From: Arcanobacterium haemolyticum DSM 20595
Lineage (GTDB): Bacteria; Actinomycetota; Actinomycetes; Actinomycetales; Actinomycetaceae
NCBI RefSeq assembly: GCF_000092365.1
Contig: NC_014218.1
Location: 868,001-932,000, forward strand
Direction: 5' to 3'
DNA: 64,000 bases
Part shown: positions 8,707-17,096 of the stretch, piece by piece
Layout: each line of letters opens with the position of its first letter
How positions within the stretch are numbered: position 1 is the first letter of the stretch
Translations under genes and position numbers: made by a program
Notes under the pieces: model-generated
Database searches by the model: none
What the model saw: the letters and a program-made list of their open reading frames with translations, nothing else
What the model was told of the DNA's origin: nothing

Positions 8707-9371
8707 CGGTGTTCCTCCTGCACGTGATGGTTCATGATGCGCTGTACGGCGTGGGCGCGTTGCTGGGCCACGAGTAGCCAGAGGTCATCGCCGTCTTGCA
8801 ATACGGTGTGGGGTTGTGGGAATAGGGCATCGCCGTTGCGTCCAATATAAGCTACGCGAGAATCGGTGATCCGCTGAATATCAGCCACTTCCATGCCGTA
8901 CCAGGATTCATCGATATCCACCCAAATCAGCGTAACGCCGTATTGTGAATCGGCGTATTCCACGTGCGGGCCGTGGGCAATTAGTTCCCGCATCATTTGA
9001 TCGGCGCTCCACGTCACAGGCGTGACCGTATCGATGCCCAGCCGGTTGAATACGCCGGCGCGTTCGGGATCGTAGATACGGGCCACAACGTTTTTCACGC
9101 CGAACGTATCACGCACTACGCGCGCGGCAATGATATTAGAATTATCTCCAGACGACGTGGCCGCAAAACCATGAGCATCCTCAATCCCCGCCTGCCGCAG
9201 AGAATCCCGATCGAACCCGAGCCCGGTCACTTGCTGCCCATTAAAATCGGGCGGCAACCGCCGGAACGAATCCGCGTTGGAATCGATGATGGCCACGGAA
9301 TGACCCCGTTTTTCTAAACTGACGGCCAGGGTTGATCCAACCCGGCCGCACCCCATAATGACGAAATGCAC
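8703..9371 (-). CDS. TrkA-family potassium uptake regulator (first of pair)
   Basis: RCK_N plus RCK_C protein of 222 residues with the nucleotide motif MGCGRVGSTLAVSLEKRGH (6-24) and the Asp that binds the NAD ribose in AIIDSN. It is the promoter-proximal gene of a two-gene trkA operon on the minus strand and diverges from the APC permease gene. The two proteins probably form a hetero-octameric gating ring, as inferred from the family. Confidence 0.87.
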   Translation of the reverse strand: MHFVIMGCGRVGSTLAVSLEKRGHSVAIIDSNADSFRRLPPDFNGQQVTGLGFDRDSLRQAGIEDAHGFAATSSGDNSNIIAARVVRDTFGVKNVVARIYDPERAGVFNRLGIDTVTPVTWSADQMMRELIAHGPHVEYADSQYGVTLIWVDIDESWYGMEVADIQRITDSRVAYIGRNGDALFPQPHTVLQDGDDLWLLVAQQRAHAVQRIMNHHVQEEHR

Positions 9372-9419
9372 GATGAGTTCGCTACCTCTTTAGTCGATTA
9401 CGCGTAACCTATTGCTGTG

Positions 9420-11264
9420 ATGAAAAAAACTGACGAAAGTCCTTTAGCCATTGCCCGGACCGCCTCGATCACGTTGATCGGCTTGGTGGTCCTGTCAACA
9501 CCTATGCTTATTCTACGGTCTGCATCGCTGGCGATCACGGGTTCTGAGATTTCTTTAGCGTTTTCGCTGGGTTTGGGCGGTTTTGGAATTACGTTGTATG
9601 TGTTGAATTTGTTGGCTAGGGCGGTGCCGCGCCGTTCGTTCCATCAGATTGCTCACACGTATATTGGTGGTTGGGCTGGTGTTTTGCTGGCGGCTGCGAA
9701 GATTTTGGCGTTTGCGATTTTGATTATGCTGGGCGTTGATCTGTTGACGATTGGCGTGGTTGCGATCGTGGGCCAGAACGAGTGGTCTGTGTGGTTGCCG
9801 CCGGTGGTGATTGCGTTGTTGGCGATTCCGAGTTTATTTGCACGGCTTCAGGCACCGATTACGTGGACTCGTTGGCTCACGTTTATTGGTATTGGTGGCC
9901 TTGTTATCGTGCTGGCTGCGGGGCTATCGCGTGAGGCGTTTGGTCATATTGATTATTCAGTGATAAACGAGGCGCGTAAGGAAGCGTTTGAATCGGCGCC
10001 GTTGATTAGCCGTTATTTCCCGCGTATTGATAGTGCGTTGGGTGCGCTGTTCCCGGCTGGTTTGGCCGTGTTGATGTCTGAACGTGTGATGGTTGCGCCC
10101 GATGATCGGCGTGTTGGGGCGCGTACCCAGTTGCGTGTGTTTGTTCCAGCGTTTTTCTTGATTGCACTCACGTTGTATTTTGCGGTGGTACTGTTTTTGC
10201 CTGGGCGCCGGTTGTCTGTTCCGGCAATTCCGATTGCTACGGCGTTGTTCGGTTATCCGGGTACTGTTGTGATGGCTGTGATGCTTGGGTTTGTTGGGTT
10301 GGCTACCGCGTATGCCTCGTATCGTCAGCTTCCGCGTTTGATTCGCGATTTGGCGGTGGACACGTTGTTGCCTCGCCGGTTGGCGGCACGTGATGCGATT
10401 CGCCCGCGCAAGATGATCGTTTTGGTGATTGCCTTGTTGGCAACTACGGCTACCGCGTTTTTGGATTCCACGCGTTCGCTTGGGAGCGTGTGTGTGTTTA
10501 TTACGTGCGTGATGATGCTTGTGACCTCGGTTGCGATGGTGTATCGTTCCCGGTCGATTTTGAACGATTCCACGAACGCCGAAGAACGTTCTCAGGCATA
10601 CATTTTGCAGTGGGTATTTTTGCTTTACGGCTTCTTCGACATCGCCGTTTTGGCCCTCATTTCCTGGGTTCACCCCGAATGGAGCATTGCGTCCGTGGTT
10701 CTGTTGATTGTTCCAGGCGCGTTTTTGTGGGGCTATCGCCGCGGGCAGACGAAAGTTTCGGATGCGTTGGAGGCGGACGACGACATTTCGGCACGTCGCC
10801 TTCCCACTCGCGTTCACGGGTTGGTTCTGATTGAAGGATGCGATCAGCCCGCGCTGAAGGCTGTGGCGTGGGCGCGGGCGATGCGCTTATCGTCGTTGTC
10901 TGCTGTGTTGTTGGATATGGACCCGGCGGTCACTCGCCGTGTTCGAACTCAGTGGAGTGCGGCACGGATTCCTGTTTCCCTCACGATTTTGGGTACCCCT
11001 CGTGGCGCGGTGCGTGGGCCGTTTATTGAACATGTGCGCGCTTTGCGGAAGTTCCACCCAGATGATGTGATTGAGGTGTTTGTTCCACGCGTGATTTCTA
11101 CCGGGTGGTGGGATCGTTTCTATGTCCGGCATTCAACGCCGAAGATCCTGAGCGAACTTAAACTTGAACCCGGTGTGATGGTGACGGAGGTTCCGTACCG
11201 TATCGATGTGAGCGGTTGGAATGTAGATGATAGCTATGAAGAGAACTATCGGCGCGGTGGCTGA
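9420..11264 (+). CDS. APC-superfamily amino acid permease
   Basis: Membrane transporter of about 614 residues with some 12 hydrophobic segments in the first 430 residues and a soluble C-terminal domain of about 170 residues containing VHGLVLIEG and similar strands. The gene lies opposite the trkA pair, a common actinobacterial arrangement. GTG 9417 and ATG 9420 are adjacent possible starts. Codon use is G/T-rich at third positions compared with its neighbours. The substrate is unknown; potassium or an amino acid are both possible. Confidence 0.8.
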   Translation: MKKTDESPLAIARTASITLIGLVVLSTPMLILRSASLAITGSEISLAFSLGLGGFGITLYVLNLLARAVPRRSFHQIAHTYIGGWAGVLLAAAKILAFAILIMLGVDLLTIGVVAIVGQNEWSVWLPPVVIALLAIPSLFARLQAPITWTRWLTFIGIGGLVIVLAAGLSREAFGHIDYSVINEARKEAFESAPLISRYFPRIDSALGALFPAGLAVLMSERVMVAPDDRRVGARTQLRVFVPAFFLIALTLYFAVVLFLPGRRLSVPAIPIATALFGYPGTVVMAVMLGFVGLATAYASYRQLPRLIRDLAVDTLLPRRLAARDAIRPRKMIVLVIALLATTATAFLDSTRSLGSVCVFITCVMMLVTSVAMVYRSRSILNDSTNAEERSQAYILQWVFLLYGFFDIAVLALISWVHPEWSIASVVLLIVPGAFLWGYRRGQTKVSDALEADDDISARRLPTRVHGLVLIEGCDQPALKAVAWARAMRLSSLSAVLLDMDPAVTRRVRTQWSAARIPVSLTILGTPRGAVRGPFIEHVRALRKFHPDDVIEVFVPRVISTGWWDRFYVRHSTPKILSELKLEPGVMVTEVPYRIDVSGWNVDDSYEENYRRGG

Positions 11265-11565
11265 TCTGGTTCGTTGTCTCCTTCACTTCAAGGAAATGCA
11301 CAAGCGGCTGTAAGCCCGTTGTACAGCCAGGCATGTTCAGCTGTATGGAATATCGTTCACGAAACTTTCGTAGCGTGATTTAGCAGAATGTGCTGTTCAC
11401 GGAGGAAAGCCGTGGCTTTTGAAAGCTTCTACTAGACAAGCCATGATGTTTATCCGATCGTATTGCGACTATGGATGCTTTGGTAGAGTGCTGAGCTTTT
11501 TACGTGGAGTACATCGTTACGATCTCGCTCACAGTCACGGAAGTCCTATACCGGATCGATGTTGA
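11265..11565. other. Intergenic stretch with no recognised feature
   Basis: About 300 bases between the permease stop and the outer end of a decayed IS element. I see no convincing reading frame, RNA gene or terminator. It marks the left junction of the accessory region. Confidence 0.5.
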
Positions 11566-12036
11566 TGAAGTGGTCCAGGTTTTGTTCTGTTTGGGAGGGT
11601 GGGAGGATCTGGGTTATGGCAAGAGTGTTTGATCAAGGTTTTAAGGATTGTGCTGTGTGGCTGGTGTGTGGCAAGGGTAGAAATTGCCGGTGACACTGGT
11701 AAAGCAAAGACTTCTGGTACTCGTGTGGATGTAGTATAACGTGATGTCGCAGCTGCCGGAATTACTGAATCTACAGGCAGTGTTGGGGATTGTTACGATA
11801 ACGCGCTAGCAGGAAACGAACGGTTCGTATAACAACGAGCTGATACATAATCAGCGTTGGAATAATGTGTTCGAAGTTGAGATCGCGACTTTTGAATGGG
11901 TTACCTGGCCGGTTCCACGAGAAGCTCAACTATCAAGCACCAGAAGAAATCGAGAGCCAGTACTGGCAACAACACAAGGCATCAGTAATAATGGAAAACA
12001 AGGCAAAAGCCTAGGAAGAAAACCCAGACCACTTCA
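11566..12036 (+). mobile_element. Decayed IS3-family element (both ends kept, middle deleted)
   Basis: The left end (TGAAGTGGTCCAGGTTTT, from 11566) matches the end of the intact element at 20735-22038. Behind it lies the start of an orfA-like protein (FDQGFKD... against FDQEAKD). An internal deletion then joins to the orfB C-terminal part: AAGITESTGSVGDCYDNALA, GSYNNELIHNQRWNNVFEVE and FHEKLNYQAPEEIES, spread over at least two frameshifts. The transposase relic stops at TAG 12012-12014 and the right end finishes CCACTTCA at 12036. It lies in opposite orientation to the intact copy. No target duplication remains. Confidence 0.82.
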
Positions 12037-12184
12037 CACCACCATGGCTAGACTCAACAACGGAGACAACATCACCACCGACGTTCTCGCCCGTATCTGT
12101 CAAGCACTCGACTGCAACCTAGAACAAATCGCTCTAGCAACATCGCCGAGCGACCCAAGTGGCGAAAACCATGAGCGCGCATAG
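12037..12184 (+). pseudogene. C-terminal fragment of an HTH (Xre/Cro type) regulator
   Basis: The residues TTMARLNNGDNITTDVLARI and CQALDCNLEQI match the second half of a small Cro/CI-type helix-turn-helix regulator of the kind often placed before DNA methyltransferase genes. The first half is missing and the fragment begins exactly at the end of the IS relic, so an insertion plus deletion removed it. An internal ATG at 12043 could give a 47-residue peptide without the complete DNA-binding fold. It ends about 37 bases before mod. Confidence 0.7.
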
Positions 12185-12221
12185 TCACACCCAGTTAATC
12201 TTCTAAGTAACGGAGCAATCA

Positions 12222-14102
12222 ATGTCAGACACGATCAATCAAGTCCCAAGCACAACACCCGATTTCACGACAGAGGTGGCGAACAAGCTCGCTCAACTGT
12301 TCCCAGAAGTCGTGGCCGACGGGAAAGTTGACATCGATAAGCTCAAAATCATCCTCGGGGTCGATGTTGATGACGCCCGTGAGAGGTTCGGTCTGACCTG
12401 GCCCGGCAAGGCACAAGCCATCCGAGCAGCGCAAACACCGACGACGGCAACACTGATGCCCGACAAAGAGAACTCTGTAGATTGGGACGCCACCCAAAAC
12501 GTGTTCATTGAGGGTGACAACCTCGAAGTCCTCAAAGTCCTGCAGAAGCACTACTACGGGCAGATCAAGATGATCTACATCGATCCGCCATATAACACCG
12601 GTAACGACTTCGTTTACGCCGATAATTTCACAGACTCTATAGGTAACTATCTTGAAATTACAGGACAGGCCGACGGGGGGGGGAGACTCTCCACTAATTC
12701 TGAGTCAGCTGGCCGTTTTCACTCCAACTGGCTCAACATGATGTATCCACGCCTCAAACTAGCGAGGAGTCTTCTGGCTGAAGATGGGGCAATCGCAGTC
12801 AGCATTGATGATGATGAGTTACCTCGTCTGCGAATGATGCTCGACGAGATTTTCGGTGCAAGTAACTTTTATGCGTGTATCTGCTGGCAGAAAAAGTACT
12901 CGCCCGCGAACGATGCGAAACGCTTCTCCGACATGCATGACTTTATCCTCGTTTATCAGCGCTCCGATAAATTCAAGCGTGGTTTATTTCCGCGAACTGA
13001 GGAGAATAACAAACCGTATCGGTATGACGATGGCGATGGACGGGGCGCCTACCGTACTGGTGACTTGTCCGTTCGCACATACAGTGCGGCTAATGATTAT
13101 CCAATTCAGAATCCGACTACTGGTGAGCTTCATAACCCGCCTGCTGGCCGTTCGTGGAGCGTTAACAGTGAATCGATGGCTCAGTTGCTTGAAGAGAATC
13201 GAATTTATTGGGGCTCTGATGGGCTAGGCGCACCTCAGCTCAAACGTTATCTCTCTGAAGTTCAGCAAGGTACTGTTCCAACGACTTGGTGGTCACACGA
13301 GTTTGCTGGCCATAATGATGAGGCACGTAAGGAGATTCGTGCACTCTTTGACACCACGGCTGTCTTCGACACACCAAAACCAACTCGACTTTTGCGTCGA
13401 CTGCTACAAGTATGCACTTCAAGTGAAACGGAAGATGTTGTCCTTGACTTCTTTGCTGGGTCAGGTACTACCGCGCACGCTGTTATGGCTCAGAACATCG
13501 AGGACGGAGGGAACCGCCGGTGTATCTCAGTCCAGCTTCCTGAACCACTTGCAGGCAACGCTCTGAATTCCGTCCTTGGTATTACGACGATTGCGGATAT
13601 TTCGCGTGAGCGCATCCGCCGTGCTGGGGCGAAGATTCTGGAGGAGGAGTCTGCCAAGTTGGACGGGCGTGCGGATTCGTTGGATGTGGGTTTCCGTGCT
13701 TATAAGTTGGTGGATACGAACTTTACCAAGTGGAGGGCGGATTCTGGTCTGTCTGAGGATGAGCTGGTTGGTTTGTTTGCTGAGTTGGCTGACTCGGCTG
13801 ACGATCATGCCCGACCCGAGGCGCTGTTGATTGAGGTGTTGTTGAAGCTTGGGTTTTCGTTGACGGAGAAAATCGAAACTGTTGAGGTCGTGGGCTTAAG
13901 CGTGTTTAGTGTGGCTGATGGCCTGGTGTTGGCTTATTTGGATGAACACAACCAGCCTACGTTGGATCAGCTGCGCGCTCTTGTCGGTGAGGAGCCGGAG
14001 CGTCTGGTGGTTTTGGAGGATGCGTTCCAGGGCAATGATGAGTTGAAGACGAATCTGGTGCAGGAGTGCCGCAGCCATAATGTTGATCTGTGGACGGCGT
14101 AG
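12222..14102 (+). CDS. mod: Type III restriction-modification methyltransferase (Mod), phase-variable candidate
   Basis: Site-specific N6-adenine DNA methyltransferase of the beta class, 626 residues. The catalytic motif DPPYNTG is at 121-127 and the AdoMet-binding motif DFFAGSGTT at 409-417; this order (IV before I) is typical of Mod. The target-recognition domain lies between them. The fold sets the recognition and methylation specificity of the Mod-Res complex. Residues 151-154 (DGGG) are encoded over a run of nine G at 12675-12683, where a gain or loss of one G would truncate the protein. It is currently in frame. The ribosome site AACGGAG precedes ATG 12222. Res follows after 15 bases. 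Confidence 0.93.
   Translation: MSDTINQVPSTTPDFTTEVANKLAQLFPEVVADGKVDIDKLKIILGVDVDDARERFGLTWPGKAQAIRAAQTPTTATLMPDKENSVDWDATQNVFIEGDNLEVLKVLQKHYYGQIKMIYIDPPYNTGNDFVYADNFTDSIGNYLEITGQADGGGRLSTNSESAGRFHSNWLNMMYPRLKLARSLLAEDGAIAVSIDDDELPRLRMMLDEIFGASNFYACICWQKKYSPANDAKRFSDMHDFILVYQRSDKFKRGLFPRTEENNKPYRYDDGDGRGAYRTGDLSVRTYSAANDYPIQNPTTGELHNPPAGRSWSVNSESMAQLLEENRIYWGSDGLGAPQLKRYLSEVQQGTVPTTWWSHEFAGHNDEARKEIRALFDTTAVFDTPKPTRLLRRLLQVCTSSETEDVVLDFFAGSGTTAHAVMAQNIEDGGNRRCISVQLPEPLAGNALNSVLGITTIADISRERIRRAGAKILEEESAKLDGRADSLDVGFRAYKLVDTNFTKWRADSGLSEDELVGLFAELADSADDHARPEALLIEVLLKLGFSLTEKIETVEVVGLSVFSVADGLVLAYLDEHNQPTLDQLRALVGEEPERLVVLEDAFQGNDELKTNLVQECRSHNVDLWTA
12675..12683 (+). repeat. G9 homopolymer tract inside mod
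   Basis: Nine consecutive G spanning codons 152-154 of mod. It is the longest G or C run I noticed in the window. Homopolymers of this length inside a methyltransferase gene are classic sites of slipped-strand mispairing and on/off switching. Confidence 0.95.
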
Positions 14103-14117
14103 GAGGGTTCGAGTTCC

Positions 14118-17084
14118 ATGAAATTCCAGTTTGACCCGCGCCAGCCGTACCAAACCAGTGCGATCGAGGCCGTCACTGACCTGTTCGATGGGCAACCAGC
14201 TGACGCGGAACAGCTTCTGACCAGCCTGCAGTATCTTCCGCCCCAGCAGACGCGCGATTTACCAGATGTCGGTGGTCAGGAAGCCTTCGACGTTTTCTTA
14301 GAGATTGGTGCGTATGGCAACAATCTTGTTCTGGACGAGGGTACGATCCTTGAGAATCTTCGTCGGATTCAGGATCGGAATGGTCTGGAGATCAACGATG
14401 GTCTGGTTGATGGGTTGCAGTTCGATATTGAGATGGAGACTGGTACGGGTAAGACGTATGTTTATTTGCGCACGGCGTTCGAGTTGGCGGCGAAGTATAA
14501 GTTCACTAAGTTTATTATTTTGGTGCCGTCGGTGGCGATTCGTGAGGGTGTGAGGACCAGTATTCAGTTGATGCGGGAGCACTTCCGTCACTTGTATCCG
14601 CAGATTAACATGGACTATACCGTGTATTCGGGTGACCGGGCTGAGGATGTGCGTGATTTTGCGACGGGTACGTCTTTGCAGTTCATGGTGATGACGATTG
14701 ATTCGATCCGTGGTGATAAGAATACTCGTATTATTCACCAGCAGCGCGATAAGTTGTCTGGTTTGCGTCCGTTGGATTATGTGCAGGCGACTCGTCCGAT
14801 TGTGATGATGGATGAGCCGCAGAACATGGAGTCTTTGCTTGCGCAGTCTGCTGTGGCTGATCTGAACCCGTTGTGTACGTTGCGGTATTCGGCAACTCAC
14901 CGTATGACCCGCAACGTCGTGTACCGGCTCGATCCACTCGATGCGCATCGGCTGGAGCTGGTGAAAAAGATTGTCGTCTCGGATGCTCTTGAGCTTGGGA
15001 GTGCGGCTAAACCGTATGTGAAGCTGCTCGAGGTTAAACGTGACCCGACCTTCAAAGCGGTCCTTGAGTTGATGTGTCGTAAGAAGGACGGCTCGTACGC
15101 GAAACGTAAAGTGACCGCGACTCAAGGGGCGGACCTGGAGCGGCTCTCTGGCGGTAACCTGGCGTATGAGGGGAATTGGCGGATCAACGAGATCAGCGTG
15201 TTGCCTGAGCAGATTGAGCTGAGTAACTTCGGGTATCTGCGCGTAGGGGAAGAGATTGGCGGTAACCAGGATGCGGTATTCCGCGAGATGATCCGCGAGA
15301 CCATCCGTGAGCACATCCGCAAGGAAATCCAGGTTCACGAGCGCGGCATTAAAGTGTTGTCGTTGTTCTTCATTGACAAGGTCGCCTCTTATCTGGGTGA
15401 GGGTATCAATAACCTTGACGCGGACGGTGAGTTCGCGCAGGCTTTCGACGCGATCTATGAAGAAGAACGAGCCAAGAACGAAGCCTCCCATGCGTTCTTA
15501 CCTGCCGATCCGGTTGAGGCAAGGTCGGGCTATTTTGCTCAGATGAAGCGGGGCAAGGGCAAGGCTGCTCAGATGACGTTCAAGGATTCATCGGGCAAGA
15601 CGAAGGCTGATGATGATGCTTATGAGTTGATTATGAAGGATAAGGCCCGCCTGCTGAGCATGGGTGAGCCGGTTCGGTTCATCTTCTCCCATTCAGCGCT
15701 TCGTGAGGGGTGGGATAACCCGAACGTGTTCCAGATTTGCACGCTGCGTGACATGACCTCAGAAACGGAGCGCCGTCAGACGATCGGGCGCGGTTTGCGC
15801 TTGCCAGTTGATCAGGATGGTGAGCGCGTCAAGGACTCAGGAATCGCACAGTTGACGGTGGTTGCCAATGAGTCGTACACGGCGTTCGCTGCTGCGTTGC
15901 AGGACGAGTACAAGCGTGCCGGTGTTGCCGTTGGTTACGTGCGTAGGACTGAGTTTGCTGAGCTGCCGATCGTTGAGGACGGTAAGGAATCCCGCCTTGG
16001 CACGCGCCGCTCCGCTGAAATCTGGGAGTCCTTGCATGAGCGCGGTTACATCAACGCGGCAGGTGAAGTCATGGGCACGTGGGTTCCCGATCAGCTCGGT
16101 TTCACTGTCGGACTGCCTGAAGAGTTCGAGGGTTATGAAGATGAGGTGATTCGCATCGTTGACGGATGCAAGATCGAATCCCTGGTCAAGCCTAAGCGTA
16201 AGCGTGTGACCCGGACTTTGAACAAGCAGGTCTATGCCACCCCAGAGTTTGAACAGTTCTGGGAGAAGATCACGGCGCGCACGACCTACCGGGTGAGTTT
16301 GGACCGTGCCGATCTGGTCGAGCGGTGTGTGGCCAGCATCAAGCAAGCCCCACCAATCGATCCGATCCGTATCCAGGTGACTCGTACGGGGCTTGAGATT
16401 ACCCGGGGTGGGCCGAAAGGTTGTGAACTGGGGTCTCGTTCGGCGGTGCTCACGGATTCGTACCCGTTGCCGGACATTATCTTGCAGCTCCAGGAATCCA
16501 CATCGCTGACCCGTAAAACGATCATCGACATTCTGCTGGGTTCGGGGCGTATCGGTGAATTCCTGACCAACCCGAATGATTTCATCAAGATGGTCACCGA
16601 GCGCATCGAGACCGAGCTTGCTCACACCCTCATTGAAGGGATCCAGTATGAGCCGATCGGTGGGAGCATCTATGAGTTGCGTGAGCTCCAGGCCGATGGA
16701 CTTGAAGAGAAGGACCGGTTCATCGACCAGATGTACAAGGTGACCAACAAGGACAAGACCGACTTTGACTACCTTGTGCTTGATTCAGCCGTAGAACGCC
16801 AGTTCGCGCAGTATGTGGATGGGCGTGAGGACATTAAGTTGTTCATGAAACTGCCCGACAAGTTCCGTATCCCAACACCTGTTGGTGACTATAACCCGGA
16901 CTGGGCGATCATCAAGATCGAAGATGGGGTCGATCGGCTTTATTTGGTTCGTGAGACGAAGTCGAGCCAGGACCCAAAGAAGCGTCGCCCATCTGAGAAT
17001 GCGAAGATCACGGCAGCGATCAAGCACTTCGAAGCTATCGGGGTGAACTATGCGGTGAGTTCTCCGGAACGCTGGACAATCTAA
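14118..17084 (+). CDS. res: Type III restriction endonuclease subunit R (Res)
   Basis: ATP-dependent translocase/nuclease subunit of 988 residues that partners Mod. The helicase motif I is METGTGKT (106-113), motif II is DEPQ (232-235, the usual variant in Res), and motif VI-like QTIGRGLRLP lies near 555. A PD-(D/E)XK nuclease site is at the C-terminus: Pro927-Asp928, then Glu946-Thr-Lys948. The ribosome site AGGAGGG overlaps the mod stop, so the two are coupled. The gene appears intact from end to end. Confidence 0.92.
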   Translation: MKFQFDPRQPYQTSAIEAVTDLFDGQPADAEQLLTSLQYLPPQQTRDLPDVGGQEAFDVFLEIGAYGNNLVLDEGTILENLRRIQDRNGLEINDGLVDGLQFDIEMETGTGKTYVYLRTAFELAAKYKFTKFIILVPSVAIREGVRTSIQLMREHFRHLYPQINMDYTVYSGDRAEDVRDFATGTSLQFMVMTIDSIRGDKNTRIIHQQRDKLSGLRPLDYVQATRPIVMMDEPQNMESLLAQSAVADLNPLCTLRYSATHRMTRNVVYRLDPLDAHRLELVKKIVVSDALELGSAAKPYVKLLEVKRDPTFKAVLELMCRKKDGSYAKRKVTATQGADLERLSGGNLAYEGNWRINEISVLPEQIELSNFGYLRVGEEIGGNQDAVFREMIRETIREHIRKEIQVHERGIKVLSLFFIDKVASYLGEGINNLDADGEFAQAFDAIYEEERAKNEASHAFLPADPVEARSGYFAQMKRGKGKAAQMTFKDSSGKTKADDDAYELIMKDKARLLSMGEPVRFIFSHSALREGWDNPNVFQICTLRDMTSETERRQTIGRGLRLPVDQDGERVKDSGIAQLTVVANESYTAFAAALQDEYKRAGVAVGYVRRTEFAELPIVEDGKESRLGTRRSAEIWESLHERGYINAAGEVMGTWVPDQLGFTVGLPEEFEGYEDEVIRIVDGCKIESLVKPKRKRVTRTLNKQVYATPEFEQFWEKITARTTYRVSLDRADLVERCVASIKQAPPIDPIRIQVTRTGLEITRGGPKGCELGSRSAVLTDSYPLPDIILQLQESTSLTRKTIIDILLGSGRIGEFLTNPNDFIKMVTERIETELAHTLIEGIQYEPIGGSIYELRELQADGLEEKDRFIDQMYKVTNKDKTDFDYLVLDSAVERQFAQYVDGREDIKLFMKLPDKFRIPTPVGDYNPDWAIIKIEDGVDRLYLVRETKSSQDPKKRRPSENAKITAAIKHFEAIGVNYAVSSPERWTI

Positions 17085-17096
17085 GGAGACGAATGC

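Noticed and set aside
9957-10817. 286-codon minus-strand open frame within the APC permease gene
   Set aside because: Arises from the permease gene's codon bias; the composition (Arg, Asn, His-rich) is not protein-like.
11867-12184. 105-codon open frame as a single gene
   Set aside because: It is a chimera: its first part is IS transposase relic and its last part an HTH fragment in a frame that happens to stay open.
14298-15491. Long open frame (397 codons) on the minus strand
   Set aside because: It is the antisense shadow of res, which has complete helicase and nuclease motifs on the plus strand.
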